Assembly: GCA_022838705.1 (NCBI GenBank)
Contig: JALHJZ010000001.1
Span: 540,689 to 604,688, forward strand
Origin: Candidatus Bipolaricaulota bacterium
GTDB lineage: Bacteria > Bipolaricaulota > Bipolaricaulia > Bipolaricaulales > Bipolaricaulaceae
Reading direction: 5' to 3'
Length of the DNA stretch: 64,000 nucleotides
Part shown: positions 8,958-17,985 of the stretch, in pieces
Numbering within the stretch: position 1 is the stretch's first letter
How the letters are laid out: every line of letters starts with the position of its first letter
The notes under the pieces: generated by a model
What the model saw: the letters and a program-made list of their open reading frames with translations, nothing else
The model's database searches: none
Told to the model about the DNA's origin: nothing
Translations under genes and position numbers: made by a program

Positions 8958-9886
8958 AGCGGTGGTGGCTCCTCCTCCTCCCGTTCGTCCTCGGCCACGG
9001 GGCGCCGCTGCGGGTGATGCTCGATTTTTACCCGAACCCAAACCATGTCCCCCTCTACGTGGCGCAAGGGTTGGGGCTATTCACCTCCGCCGGGATTGAG
9101 GTCGAGCTCAGCGCGCCCGCCGATCCCAGCGATCCCGCCAAGCTCGCCGCGGCGCGGGCGGTGGACCTCGCCCTCACTCCCCAGATGAACTACCTCATCG
9201 CCCGCGGGGCGGGCCTCCCCCTCGTCGCGGTGGGGGCGCTCATCGAGGGTTCCCTCGGCGGGCTCCTCGCCCTCGATGGATCCGGCATCGCGGAACTGGA
9301 TGACCTGCGGGGGAAGCGGATCGGGTACGCCCTGGAGCCCCTGGAGCCGGTTCTGTGGCGAACGATGCTCCGGACCGCCGGGTTGGCACCGACCGAGTAC
9401 GAGCTCGTCTACGTGGGGATGAACACCCTGTTTGCCCTCCTCGCGCGGCGGGTGGATGCGATCGGGGCGTTCCGGAACTACGAGGCCCTCGCAGTGGAGG
9501 CCCTCGGCTACCGGGCCGTGTTCTTCCCCCAAGAGGAGTACGGGATCCCGGCGACCTATGAGCTGGTCGTGGTCGCCCATCCCGCGCTCCTTCGGGAACG
9601 GCCGGAGGAGGTGCGCGGGTTCCTCCATGCGCTCGCGGGGGCGATTGGGTTCACCCGCGACTGCCCCGCCGCGGCGCTCGCCCTGTTCGAGGCCGCGGTC
9701 CCCGAGCTTGCGGGGGACGACCTCACCCGCCGCTCGTTTGAGGCCACGCTCCCACTCTACGCCGCCGGGGCCCGCCACGACGACACCGCGTGCTGGGAGG
9801 CGATGCAGGCGTTCCTCGTCGCCCATGGCCTCATGCCGCGCGCGTATCCGAGCGAAGAGCTCTTCACCACCGACCTCCTCCCCTGA
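8954..9886 (+). CDS. NMT1/THI5-like ABC substrate-binding protein
   Basis: 310 residues with a short signal peptide. The mature start (LRVMLDFYPNPNHVPLYVAQ) is characteristic of the NMT1/THI5-like family, which includes ThiY, the binding protein for thiamin pyrimidine breakdown products. The substrate is therefore probably a pyrimidine or similar heterocycle; sulfonates, nitrate or riboflavin cannot be excluded. No THI-box riboswitch was seen upstream of the operon. The upstream thymidine kinase gives a loose nucleobase/pyrimidine-salvage context. Confidence 0.85.
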   Translation: MKRWWLLLLPFVLGHGAPLRVMLDFYPNPNHVPLYVAQGLGLFTSAGIEVELSAPADPSDPAKLAAARAVDLALTPQMNYLIARGAGLPLVAVGALIEGSLGGLLALDGSGIAELDDLRGKRIGYALEPLEPVLWRTMLRTAGLAPTEYELVYVGMNTLFALLARRVDAIGAFRNYEALAVEALGYRAVFFPQEEYGIPATYELVVVAHPALLRERPEEVRGFLHALAGAIGFTRDCPAAALALFEAAVPELAGDDLTRRSFEATLPLYAAGARHDDTACWEAMQAFLVAHGLMPRAYPSEELFTTDLLP

Positions 9887-9892
9887 GCCAGG

Positions 9893-9921
9893 TTGCGGCC
9901 CTTCCGCTCGGGGGGTAGCCT
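9893..9921 (+). promoter_or_regulatory. Promoter of the suf operon, leaderless type
   Basis: TTGCGG (9893-9898), 17 nt, TAGCCT (9916-9921), then the sufC ATG ten bases later. There is no ribosome site between the -10 and the ATG. Confidence 0.5.
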
Positions 9922-9931
9922 CACGTTTCGT

Positions 9932-10654
9932 ATGCCCGTTCTGGTTGTAGACGATCTCCACGTCGCGGTGGGGGGGAAGCCGATCCTGCGGGGGGTGGAC
10001 CTCGCCCTCGAGCCGGGCCGGGTCCACGCCCTGATGGGCCCCAACGGCTCAGGGAAGTCCACTCTCGCCCTCAGCCTGGCGGGGGGGCCGGGGTACGAAG
10101 TGACCCGCGGTCGGGCCCAGCTTGAGGGGGAGGATCTCCTTTCCCTGCCCCCGTTCGAGCGTGCCCGGCGGGGGTTGTTCCTCGCGTTCCAGTACCCGCC
10201 GGAGATCGAGGGGGTGTCGCTGCGGGAGTTCCTGCGCCTGGCGTGTGCCGAGCGGGGACAGGGGTTCTGCGAATTCCAGCGCAACTATCCGCAGGCGATC
10301 GCCCGCCTGAGGATGGAGCCGTTCGATGGTCGCGAACTGAACGTCGGGTTCTCCGGGGGGGAGAAAAAGAGGGCGGAGCTCCTCCAGCTCTACCTCCTCA
10401 AGCCGAAGGTCGCCCTCCTCGACGAGCCGGACTCGGGGGTGGATGTCGACGCATTGCGCCTCATCGCGGGCGCGATCCGCGACCTGGCCGACGGCGGGGC
10501 AGCGGTCCTCATCATCACCCACTACCCGCGGATCCTCGACCACGTCCCGCCCGCGGAGGTGTTCGTCCTCGACGAGGGCCGGATCGTGGAGCGAGGGGGG
10601 CCCGAGCTGGCGCGGAGGATCGGGGAGGAGGGGTTCGAGGTGGTGCGCGGATGA
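9932..10654 (+). CDS. sufC: SUF iron-sulfur assembly ATPase SufC
   Basis: 240 residues. Walker A GPNGSGKST, the SufC-type signature FSGGEKKRAE, and LLDEPDSGVDVD place it in the SufC family rather than in transporters. SufC binds SufB and drives assembly of Fe-S clusters on the scaffold. First gene of a four-gene operon; its stop overlaps the sufB start by ATGA. The ATG at 9932 lies ten bases after the -10 box, so the mRNA is probably leaderless. Confidence 0.95.
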   Translation: MPVLVVDDLHVAVGGKPILRGVDLALEPGRVHALMGPNGSGKSTLALSLAGGPGYEVTRGRAQLEGEDLLSLPPFERARRGLFLAFQYPPEIEGVSLREFLRLACAERGQGFCEFQRNYPQAIARLRMEPFDGRELNVGFSGGEKKRAELLQLYLLKPKVALLDEPDSGVDVDALRLIAGAIRDLADGGAAVLIITHYPRILDHVPPAEVFVLDEGRIVERGGPELARRIGEEGFEVVRG

Positions 10655-11967
10655 ACGCCCTGACCCGGGAGTTCGTGGACGGGCTGTCGGCGGAGAAGAA
10701 CGAGCCCGCCTGGATGCGGGCCCACCGCGCGCGCTGCCTAGAGGTGTTCGGGAAAGCGCCTCTGCCCCGATTCGGTCCTGATCTTTCGGAGCTTGACTTC
10801 TCCGACCTCGCCTACTACGCCCGCCCGGTGGCCCCGGTTAAGCGCTGGGAGGACCTCCCCGACGAGATCCGCCGCACGTTCGCTGCCCTGCGCCTCCCCG
10901 AGGCCGAGCAGAGGGCCCTCGCCGGGCTGGGAGCCCAGGTCGACTCTGAGGTCGTGTACCGGTCCCTCCTCGACGCGGTCCGCTCCCAAGGGGTCATCTT
11001 CACAAGCATGGACACCGCGGTTCGCGAGTACCCGTGGGTCGAGGACTACTTCATGAAGGTCATCCCCCCCGAGGACAACAAGTTCGCCGCCCTCCACGGC
11101 GCGCTGTGGAGCGGGGGCACGTTCATCTGGATCCCGCCGGGGGTGGAGGTGGCCGTCCCGCTGCAGGCCTACTACCGGATGCAGACCGAGGCCGTTGGCC
11201 AGTTTGAGCACACCCTCATCGTCGCCGAGCCGGGGTCGTCGGTCCACTACATCGAGGGCTGCTCCGCTCCCCGGTACGCGCGGTCCGCGCTCCACTCGGG
11301 GATGGTGGAGATCTTCGCCAAGGAGGGGGCGAAGGTCCGGTTCACGACCATCCAGAACTGGTCGAAGAACGTGTACAACCTGAACAACAAGCGGGCGCTC
11401 GCCCACGCCGGGGCGGCGGTGGACTGGGTATCGGCGTCGCTCGGGAGCAAGGTGACGATGCTCTACCCGACGACGGTCCTCCTCGGCCCCGGGGCGCGCA
11501 CGGAGAACCTGTCGTTCACGTTCTCCCAGGACGGGATGTGGCTCGATAGCGGCGCCCGGGCCCTCCACCGCGCGCCGGACACGACGTCGCGGCTCATCTC
11601 GCGGTCCGTCGTTCAGGGGAGTGGGAAGTCCGTGTTCCGGGGCACGGTCCACGTCTCCCCCCTCGCCCGGGGGGCGAAGGCCCACGTCGAGTGCTCGACG
11701 CTCCTGCTCACCCCGGATGCGCGGACGGAGACGATCCCCATCCTCAACGCGGAGACGGACGATGTGGAGCTGGGGCACGAGGCCACGGTGGGCCGGGTGT
11801 CCCAGGAACAGCTGTTCTACCTGATGAGCCGCGGGCTGTCCGAGGCCCAGGCGATGAGCCTCATCGTGAACGGGTTCGTGTCCCCGATCTTGAAGGAGAT
11901 CCCGCTCGAATACTCGGTCGAGCTGAAGGGACTCCTCGAGATGAGCTTCGAGGAGGCGACCGGGTAA
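10651..11967 (+). CDS. sufB: SUF scaffold protein SufB
   Basis: 438 residues, SufB-like throughout (VEDYFMKVIPPEDNKFAALHG, FEHTLIVAEPGS, EGCSAP). It builds Fe-S clusters on a SufB-SufC complex. No SufD gene is present, so SufB probably forms a homodimer. Compared with typical SufB, the Cys of the LFYC segment is Leu here (LFYLMSRG) and the Cys of the NGFC segment is Val, while the GHEATVG His is kept; LFYL.SRG is a SufD-like feature. The gene overlaps sufC by ATGA and sufS by one base. Confidence 0.94.
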   Translation: MNALTREFVDGLSAEKNEPAWMRAHRARCLEVFGKAPLPRFGPDLSELDFSDLAYYARPVAPVKRWEDLPDEIRRTFAALRLPEAEQRALAGLGAQVDSEVVYRSLLDAVRSQGVIFTSMDTAVREYPWVEDYFMKVIPPEDNKFAALHGALWSGGTFIWIPPGVEVAVPLQAYYRMQTEAVGQFEHTLIVAEPGSSVHYIEGCSAPRYARSALHSGMVEIFAKEGAKVRFTTIQNWSKNVYNLNNKRALAHAGAAVDWVSASLGSKVTMLYPTTVLLGPGARTENLSFTFSQDGMWLDSGARALHRAPDTTSRLISRSVVQGSGKSVFRGTVHVSPLARGAKAHVECSTLLLTPDARTETIPILNAETDDVELGHEATVGRVSQEQLFYLMSRGLSEAQAMSLIVNGFVSPILKEIPLEYSVELKGLLEMSFEEATG

Positions 11968-13181
11968 TGGACGAGCGGATCCGGGACGACTTCCCGATCC
12001 TCCGTCGCCACGAGCACGGGAAGCCCCTCGTGTACCTCGATTCCGCCGCCACGAGCATGAAGCCGAGCGCGGTGATCGAGGCCGAGGCCGACTTCTACCG
12101 GGAGTCCTACGCCAACGTGCGGCGCGGCGTGTACGAGCTCGCCGCCGCGGCGACCGACCTCTACGAGGGAGCGCGGGCCAAGGTCGCGTCGTTCATCGGG
12201 GCGAGGCCGGACGAGGTCGTGTTCACCCGCGGGACGACGGAGGCCCTCAACCTCGCGGCGTGGGGGCTTGGCGAGACGCACGTGGACCCGGGGGACGAGG
12301 TCCTGGTGACGGAGATGGAGCACCACGCGAACCTCCTCCCGTGGCAGGAGATGGCGCGCCGGCAGGGAGCGCACCTCCGCGCGGCCGCCGTGACCCAGGA
12401 CGGGGAGCTGGACCGGGACGACCTGCGGAGGAAGCTCTCCCCGCGGACGAAGGTCCTCGCCCTGGCGCACGTGTCGAATGTCCTGGGGACAGTGAACCCG
12501 GTGGTGGAGATCGCGGCGGAGGCTCATCGGGCGGGGGCGGTGGTGGTCGTGGACGCTGCCCAGTCCGTGCCCCACATGCCGGTGGACGTCCGCGAGCTGG
12601 GGGCCGATCTCGTCGCGTTCTCCGGGCACAAGATGCTCGGCCCGACCGGGATCGGCATCCTGTGGGGGCGGAACGACCTCCTTTCCGAGCTCCCTCCCCT
12701 CCTCACCGGGGGGGAGATGGTGCGCGAGGTGTGGCTCAACTGGGCAACGTGGGATGACCCGCCGGCCCGGTTTGAGGGGGGGACCCCCCCGATCGCCCAG
12801 GCGATCGGGCTCGGCGCGGCGGTGGATTACCTGCGGGCGATCGGGATGGACGAGGTCCGCCGTCATGGGGAAAAGCTGACCGCACTCGCCCTGGACGGGC
12901 TCCTCGGTCGGCCCCACGTGACCGTGTACGGGCCCCGCGACCCGAAAGCGCGGGGGGCGCTCGTCTCGTTCGCCCTTGCCGGGATCCACCCCCACGATGT
13001 GGCGACCCTCCTCGATCAGGAGGGGATCGCGATCCGCGCCGGGCATCACTGCGCCCAGCCGCTCCACCGCCGGTTTGGGATCCCCGCCTCGTGCCGGGCG
13101 TCGTTTCATGTGTACACCACGCCCGACGAAGTGGAGCACTTCCTCGCTGCCCTCGATCGGGCCTGGGAGGCGTTGCGGTGA
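11967..13181 (+). CDS. sufS: Cysteine desulfurase SufS
   Basis: 404 residues, group II cysteine desulfurase. PLP-binding Lys lies in FSGHKMLGPTG, the nucleophilic Cys in PASCRASFHVYTT near residue 372, and HHANLLPW carries the stacking His. It takes sulfur from cysteine and passes it to SufU for cluster assembly on SufB. Start overlaps the sufB stop; stop overlaps the sufU GTG start. Confidence 0.95.
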   Translation: MDERIRDDFPILRRHEHGKPLVYLDSAATSMKPSAVIEAEADFYRESYANVRRGVYELAAAATDLYEGARAKVASFIGARPDEVVFTRGTTEALNLAAWGLGETHVDPGDEVLVTEMEHHANLLPWQEMARRQGAHLRAAAVTQDGELDRDDLRRKLSPRTKVLALAHVSNVLGTVNPVVEIAAEAHRAGAVVVVDAAQSVPHMPVDVRELGADLVAFSGHKMLGPTGIGILWGRNDLLSELPPLLTGGEMVREVWLNWATWDDPPARFEGGTPPIAQAIGLGAAVDYLRAIGMDEVRRHGEKLTALALDGLLGRPHVTVYGPRDPKARGALVSFALAGIHPHDVATLLDQEGIAIRAGHHCAQPLHRRFGIPASCRASFHVYTTPDEVEHFLAALDRAWEALR

Positions 13182-13567
13182 CCGGGTACGAGGAGGTCAT
13201 CCTCGACCACTGGCGCCACCCCCGCCACAAGGGGCGCCTCCCCGACCCCACCGGTTCCGCGATCGAGGCGAATCCCCTGTGCGGGGACGTCGTGCGGCTG
13301 GAGGTCCGGGTGGAGGGGGGGACGATCGCCGACGCCCGGTTCAGCGGCGAAGGGTGCGCGATCTCCCAGGCCGCGGCGTCCCTCCTCACCGAGCTCATCG
13401 TGGGGAAGCCCGTGGCCGAGGTGGAGAAGATGAAGGACGAGGACCTCCTCTCCGCCCTGGGTGGCGTCGTCAGGACGCGGCTTTCCTGCGCCCTTTTGCC
13501 GCTCCGCGCCCTGCGGAAGGCCCTCGCCTCGGGAGCCCAGCGAACCTCCCCCCCGGGCGAGGTGTAG
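13178..13567 (+). CDS. sufU: SufU-type sulfurtransferase
   Basis: 129 residues. Three conserved cysteines are visible (NPLCGDVV, GEGCAISQAA, RLSCALLPL) together with the Asp after the first one, the zinc ligands of SufU; the extra insertion before the third Cys distinguishes it from IscU. It accepts sulfur from SufS. Start is the GTG at 13178, overlapping the sufS stop by GTGA; a longer frame upstream is a shadow of sufS. Confidence 0.92.
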   Translation: MTGYEEVILDHWRHPRHKGRLPDPTGSAIEANPLCGDVVRLEVRVEGGTIADARFSGEGCAISQAAASLLTELIVGKPVAEVEKMKDEDLLSALGGVVRTRLSCALLPLRALRKALASGAQRTSPPGEV

Positions 13568-13590
13568 ATCCGATCGGAGGTGATGCCCCG

Positions 13591-14799
13591 ATGACGGCGA
13601 GGCTCCTTGCGGCGTGGGTGGCCCTGGTTGCGTTCGGCCTCCTCGCGTTCGGGGAGGCGCCCGTCCTTCCGCAGGGGATCATCCCCGTCCCCGACGAGCC
13701 ACCGATCATCGTCTCCGTCAAGACCGACAAGACGACCTATGCCCCCGGTGATGCCCTCCGGCTCACGTTCACCCTCAACCACGACGCCTACGTCTACCTC
13801 TATAACCTGACCGCGGACGGGAAGGTGAAGCTCCTCGTCCCGAACCGGTTCCTCCAAGACCCGCTGTTTCCAGCGGGGACCCACACCCTCCCCACGCAGG
13901 GGTGGGTCCTCCGGGTCACCGCGCCCGAGGGGATCGAGTACCTCCAGCTCGTGGCGAGCGCCGCCCCCCTTTCGTTCTACGAGGCGAAGGCGTTCGAGGC
14001 GGACGCGTTCCTCGTGTACACGAACCCAGCTGCGTTCGCGTCCCAGATCACCGCGCTCCTCCCCAGGACGTGGGGCACGGCGTGGACCTCCTACCGCGTA
14101 CATCGGCCCCAGGCCAGCCTCTCCGTGGCGACGAGCCCGAGCGGGGCTGGAGTGTGGGTGGGTGGGAGCTACGTCGGTACGTCACCCCTGTCCACCAGCG
14201 TCGCCCCGGGGCGGATCCAGATTCGGGTCGAGAAGGATGGCTACGAAACGAAGTCCGTGGATCTCGTGGTGGGGGATGGTGAAGAGGTCTCCCTCGTCGT
14301 GAGCCTCTCCCCCGCCCGGCCCGTGTGGCCTCCCATCTCCCCTCCCGCGTGGACGGTGGACGTGGAACTTCCGGCGGTCGGGTTCGGCCTCGCCGTGGGC
14401 CTGACCTCCCGTTCCATCTCCACGGACCTTTGGCTCGGGGGGGTTGGGTTCGGCATGTCGGTCCAGCTGGCGCCTCCTCTGCCCGACCTGACCGAGCCGG
14501 GGCCCGGCGGGTGGTTCGCGGGGGGGCCGGAGGTCGAGGGGTACATCGCCGGCTGGCTGTCACTCGGCCGCGGTGGCCTTGTCGTCCTGGTCGGGGTTTC
14601 CATTCAGGAGATGGCGTGGGTGCCGCCGTGGTCGCCCTCCGGGGCTCTCGCCCCGCTGGTGGACGTCGAACCCGAGACGAGGACCGAGGTTCACCTCACA
14701 GGGGGCGCGGGGGTCGGCGTGGGCGCCTCCGGGTGGAGGCTGTACCTCTCCCTCCACAGCCGGCGTGGGTTCGTGGTCGGGCTTACGATCCTGCCCTAG
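13591..14799 (+). CDS. Exported protein with DUF4384-like and PEGA domains
   Basis: 402 residues. Residues 1-21 are a signal peptide. Residues about 40-150 (VKTDKTTYAPGDALRLTF, YVYLYNLTADGKVKLLVPN) resemble DUF4384, a surface-exposed domain. A PEGA repeat follows at about 170-235 (SVATSPSGAGVWVGGSYVG ... GYETKSVDL). The remaining C-terminal part is Gly/Val-rich, alternates hydrophobic residues and could be a small beta-barrel or surface sheet. Start ATG follows GGAGGTGATG. It is convergent with rlmN. Role unknown; probably cell-envelope. Confidence 0.75.
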   Translation: MTARLLAAWVALVAFGLLAFGEAPVLPQGIIPVPDEPPIIVSVKTDKTTYAPGDALRLTFTLNHDAYVYLYNLTADGKVKLLVPNRFLQDPLFPAGTHTLPTQGWVLRVTAPEGIEYLQLVASAAPLSFYEAKAFEADAFLVYTNPAAFASQITALLPRTWGTAWTSYRVHRPQASLSVATSPSGAGVWVGGSYVGTSPLSTSVAPGRIQIRVEKDGYETKSVDLVVGDGEEVSLVVSLSPARPVWPPISPPAWTVDVELPAVGFGLAVGLTSRSISTDLWLGGVGFGMSVQLAPPLPDLTEPGPGGWFAGGPEVEGYIAGWLSLGRGGLVVLVGVSIQEMAWVPPWSPSGALAPLVDVEPETRTEVHLTGGAGVGVGASGWRLYLSLHSRRGFVVGLTILP

Positions 14800-14838
14800 C
14801 TACTCTCCTGAAGGACCTCCAAGAAAGAGGGGAGCATT

Positions 14839-15891
14839 CTAGCTGGGTTGCTTGAGTGCCCCCTCAGTACGTTGGCCGCGGAGCTGGCCGCAGCCGGCCT
14901 GGATCGCCACTCCCCGGGAGCGGCGCACGGTCGCGTCCACGCCGTGGAGGACGAGTTCCCGGCGGAACGCGTCCACCGTGTTCGGTTCGGGCGGCTCGTA
15001 TGGGAGGCCCGGAGCCGGGTTGAACGGGATGAGGTTCACATGGGCGAGCCTCCCCCGGAGGAGGCGCGCCAGATCGCGCGCGTGGTCGAGCCGGTCGTTG
15101 ACGCCACGGAGGAGGACGTATTCGTAGGAAACCCGCCGCCCGGTGGCGGAGGCGTAGCGGTCAGCGGCGGCGAGGACGTCCGCAAGCGGCCACCGCTCCG
15201 CGAGCGGGACGAGCTCACGGCGCAGCGCGTCATCGGGGGCGTGGAGGGAGACGGCGAGGTTCACCTGCAATCCCTCCCCTGCGAGGCGGACGATCCCGGG
15301 CACGACCCCCACGGTGGAGACCGTGACCCTCCGCGCGCCGAGAGCGAACCCGCGCCGGTCGTTCAGGTTGCGGAGCGCCTGGAGGGTGGCGTCGTAGTTG
15401 AGCAAGGGCTCGCCCATCCCCATCACCACGACATGGGTCACCCGCTCCCCCGCTCCGCGGAGTTCGCGGGCGAAGTGGAGGACCTGGGCTGCGATCTCCC
15501 CCGCGGTGAGGTCCCGCACGTAGCCCATCTTCCCCGTGGCGCAGAACGGGCACCCCCCCGGGCACCCGACCTGGGTCGAGATGCACACCGTCCGCCGGTC
15601 GTCCTCCCGGATGAGAACCGCCTCGATTGCCTGTCGATCGCGGAGGGAAAGGAGGACCTTCTCCGTCCCCTCCCCGTCGCCCTGGTGGGCGATCGGAACC
15701 GGGCCGGCCAGGGTGAACGCCTCGCCGAGCCGCGCCCGCAGATCCCGGGGGAGGTCCGTCATGTCCGCGAACGCCGTGCCGAGGTGGCGCCACGCCCATT
15801 TCCAGATCTGGGGGGCGCGGAACGGAGGCTCGCCCCACGAGGCCATGAGCGCCGCTACCTCAGCGAACGATAGATCGAGAAACTCCCGCAT
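14839..15891 (-). CDS. rlmN: 23S rRNA/tRNA (adenine-C2) methyltransferase RlmN
   Basis: 350 residues. The radical-SAM motif C110-PGG-C114-PF-C117 binds the 4Fe-4S cluster, and the methyl-carrying Cys is in QAGCGQL near the C-terminus. It methylates A2503 of 23S rRNA and A37 of some tRNAs in the family. The gene lies 35 bp after a 34-residue ORF with its own promoter, so the two are probably cotranscribed. Confidence 0.96.
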   Translation of the reverse strand: MREFLDLSFAEVAALMASWGEPPFRAPQIWKWAWRHLGTAFADMTDLPRDLRARLGEAFTLAGPVPIAHQGDGEGTEKVLLSLRDRQAIEAVLIREDDRRTVCISTQVGCPGGCPFCATGKMGYVRDLTAGEIAAQVLHFARELRGAGERVTHVVVMGMGEPLLNYDATLQALRNLNDRRGFALGARRVTVSTVGVVPGIVRLAGEGLQVNLAVSLHAPDDALRRELVPLAERWPLADVLAAADRYASATGRRVSYEYVLLRGVNDRLDHARDLARLLRGRLAHVNLIPFNPAPGLPYEPPEPNTVDAFRRELVLHGVDATVRRSRGVAIQAGCGQLRGQRTEGALKQPS

Positions 15892-15926
15892 CGCACCTGC
15901 CCGGACTCCCCGGGCCGTCCATCGGC

Positions 15927-16031
15927 CTAGCGGCCGATCGCCCTCTCAGCGAGGCGGGAGACCGCCGAATTCAGGGCACGTTCCAGTGCGGCTGCGTAGC
16001 GTTCCCGTTGCCGAGCGAGGGTTGCGTCCAT
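15927..16031 (-). CDS. Possible 34-residue leader peptide upstream of rlmN
   Basis: A short ORF (starts MDATLARQRERYAAALERA, ends ERAIGR) that would form one amphipathic helix. It has a good promoter (16038-16067) whose -10 ends six bases before the ATG, as at other leaderless genes here. The sequence recalls the N-terminal helix of small nucleotidyltransferases, but the catalytic GS motif never follows, so it may be a remnant. It could also act as a translated leader for rlmN. Confidence 0.35.
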   Translation of the reverse strand: MDATLARQRERYAAALERALNSAVSRLAERAIGR

Positions 16032-16037
16032 ACGCCA

Positions 16038-16067
16038 ATCATAGCCGGGCGGCGATCCTCTCCCCAA
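16038..16067 (-). promoter_or_regulatory. Promoter for the 34-residue ORF and rlmN
   Basis: On the minus strand: TTGGGG (16067-16062), 18-nt spacer, TATGAT (16043-16038). The next ATG is six bases downstream. Confidence 0.55.
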
Positions 16068-16138
16068 TGCAGGTCGCAGCGCGGCCACGCCGGCCGCGAG
16101 TGGTGGGGGGCGAAGGCGGAAGGGTACCATCGTGGGCG

Positions 16139-17461
16139 ATGGCTGAGTTTGCGATTACCGGCGGGACGGTGGTCACCCCCCGCCGGGTGGGGGAAGCGGA
16201 CGTCCTCGTCCGTAACGGAAAGGTTGCCCGCATCGGGAGGAGCTCGGGGAAGGGGGGGGTTGTGCCTGCCACGGGCCTCCTCGTCCTCCCCGGGGCGATC
16301 GATGCCCACGTCCACCTTGCCCTTCCCGTAGCGGGAACCCGCTCCGCCGATGACTTCGCGTCGGGAACCCGCGCCGCCGCGGCGGGGGGGGTGACGACCG
16401 TGCTCGATTTCACGGTCGGCGAACCTGGGGTACCCCTTCCTGACCAGATCGAGCGGCGGCTCACCCAGGCCCGGGAGGCGGTGGTGGACTTCGCCCTCCG
16501 GGCGGAGATGGTGGGGTGGACCCCGGACCGACGGGGCGAGCTCGGCCCGGCGGCGGAACTCGGGGTCCGCTCGTTCAAGTTCTTCCTCGCCTACGCGGCA
16601 AGCGGCCGGCGGACCCCGCTTGGGGTCCTGCACGATGCAATGGTGGAGGTTCGAAAAGTCGGTGGTGTGGCGATGGTCCACGCCGAGGCCGAGGAGCTCG
16701 TGGACCCCCCCGGCGGCCCATTCCCTCGCGCGCGGCCCCCGCTCGCGGAGGAGGTGGCGATCGCCGAGGTGGGGATCCTCGCCCGGGACGCGGGCTGCCC
16801 GACCTACATCGCCCACGTCTCCACGGCCCGGGGCCTGGTCGCCCTGCAGGCGGCCCAACGGGCGGGAGCCCCGCTCGTCGGTGAGACCTGCCCCCACTAC
16901 CTCCTCCTCGACGAGCGGGCCTACGGTCAGCCGGACGGCCACCGGTTCTCCGTGACCCCTCCCCTCCGCACCGTAGCGGACCGGGACGCCCTGTGGCGGG
17001 CCCTCGCCCGCCGCCGGTTACAGGCGGTGTCCACCGACCACTGCCCGTTCACAAACGCCCAAAAGGATCCGTTCCGGGATGACCCGGCTCGGCTCCCGTC
17101 CGGCCTCCCCGGAGTGGAGACCCTCCTTCCCCTCCTCTACTCGGAGGGCGTGGCGCGGGGCCGGATCACCCTCCGCGACCTCGCCTGGTACCTCGGCGAG
17201 GGGCCGGCACGGGCGTTCGGGCTCTGGCCGCGGAAGGGGGGGATCCGGGTCGGTGCGGATGCCGACCTCGTCCTTGTGGATCCCCATCGCTCCTGGACGA
17301 TCGAGGCGGAGAAGCTCCACATGGCCACGGACTTCTCCCCCTACGAAGGGATCACCCTGACCGGACGGGTGGTGGCGGTCCTCTCCCGGGGAGAGTGGCT
17401 CGTGCGGGATGGGGAGCTCCTCGCCCAGTCGGGACGGGGGGAGTTCATCCCCTGGCGGTGA
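16139..17461 (+). CDS. Hydantoinase/dihydropyrimidinase-type amidohydrolase
   Basis: 440 residues. All metal and catalytic positions of cyclic amidohydrolases are visible: DAHVHL (HxH), the carboxylated Lys in SFKFFLAY, His in MVHAEA and YIAHVSTA, and Asp in STDHCPF. It should open five- or six-membered cyclic amides such as hydantoins, dihydropyrimidines or allantoin-like rings. In E. coli a homologue (hyuA) sits inside the ygeW-ygeX-ygeY-yqeA cluster; here the other genes are about 32 kb away (48.5-55.3 kb), so the enzyme may feed that pathway. A -10-like TACCAT (16125-16130) ends eight bases before the ATG. Confidence 0.9.
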   Translation: MAEFAITGGTVVTPRRVGEADVLVRNGKVARIGRSSGKGGVVPATGLLVLPGAIDAHVHLALPVAGTRSADDFASGTRAAAAGGVTTVLDFTVGEPGVPLPDQIERRLTQAREAVVDFALRAEMVGWTPDRRGELGPAAELGVRSFKFFLAYAASGRRTPLGVLHDAMVEVRKVGGVAMVHAEAEELVDPPGGPFPRARPPLAEEVAIAEVGILARDAGCPTYIAHVSTARGLVALQAAQRAGAPLVGETCPHYLLLDERAYGQPDGHRFSVTPPLRTVADRDALWRALARRRLQAVSTDHCPFTNAQKDPFRDDPARLPSGLPGVETLLPLLYSEGVARGRITLRDLAWYLGEGPARAFGLWPRKGGIRVGADADLVLVDPHRSWTIEAEKLHMATDFSPYEGITLTGRVVAVLSRGEWLVRDGELLAQSGRGEFIPWR

Positions 17462-17469
17462 CGCGACCG

Positions 17470-17985
17470 TCAGGGAGCGATCTCCCACGCCGCGGCGATC
17501 TCCCCGAAGAACAGGGTGTGGAAGTCGCCCCGTGGGTAGTACTTGGCGCGGATCCCCGCGTCGCGGATCCCCTCCGGGAGGAGCGTCGCCTGGGCTACGA
17601 CCCGGCACTCGTAGGCCACGGTGCATCCCGCGAGAACGGGCAGGGGGACCTTCTTCCCAGGCATGGTTTGTAGTCCGAGCTCCGCGAACTTGTCGGTGTC
17701 CCGTCCGGAGCGGCTCCCGCAGAACGCGAGCTCCTCCGCCATCGCTCCCCGGGGCACGTTCACCGTGAACGCCCCGCTGTGCTCGATGCAGCCATGGGTG
17801 TAGCGCGACGGCCGGACGAGGACGAGGCACACCGGCCGCCCCCACACCGTCCCGAGCTGGAGCCACCCGATCGTCATCGCGTTCGGGCGCCCGTTCCTGT
17901 CCAGCGCGACCAGGAACGCCCCATCGCCGTGCAAGACCTGCTCCTGTACCTCGTCGAATCGCTTCCAGGGGGTGATCTCGGTCAT
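17470..17985 (-). CDS. Flavin reductase-like FMN-binding protein (flavoredoxin family)
   Basis: 171 residues. The N-terminal half (GDGAFLVALDRNGRPNAMTIGW, then VCLVLVRPSRYTH and GAFTVNVP) matches the flavin reductase-like domain, which binds FMN and shuttles electrons from NAD(P)H or ferredoxin. Start ATG 17985 follows GGAGAGG and overlaps the stop of the nucleoside kinase gene (ATGA), so both are made from one mRNA. The electron partner is unknown. Confidence 0.85.
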   Translation of the reverse strand: MTEITPWKRFDEVQEQVLHGDGAFLVALDRNGRPNAMTIGWLQLGTVWGRPVCLVLVRPSRYTHGCIEHSGAFTVNVPRGAMAEELAFCGSRSGRDTDKFAELGLQTMPGKKVPLPVLAGCTVAYECRVVAQATLLPEGIRDAGIRAKYYPRGDFHTLFFGEIAAAWEIAP

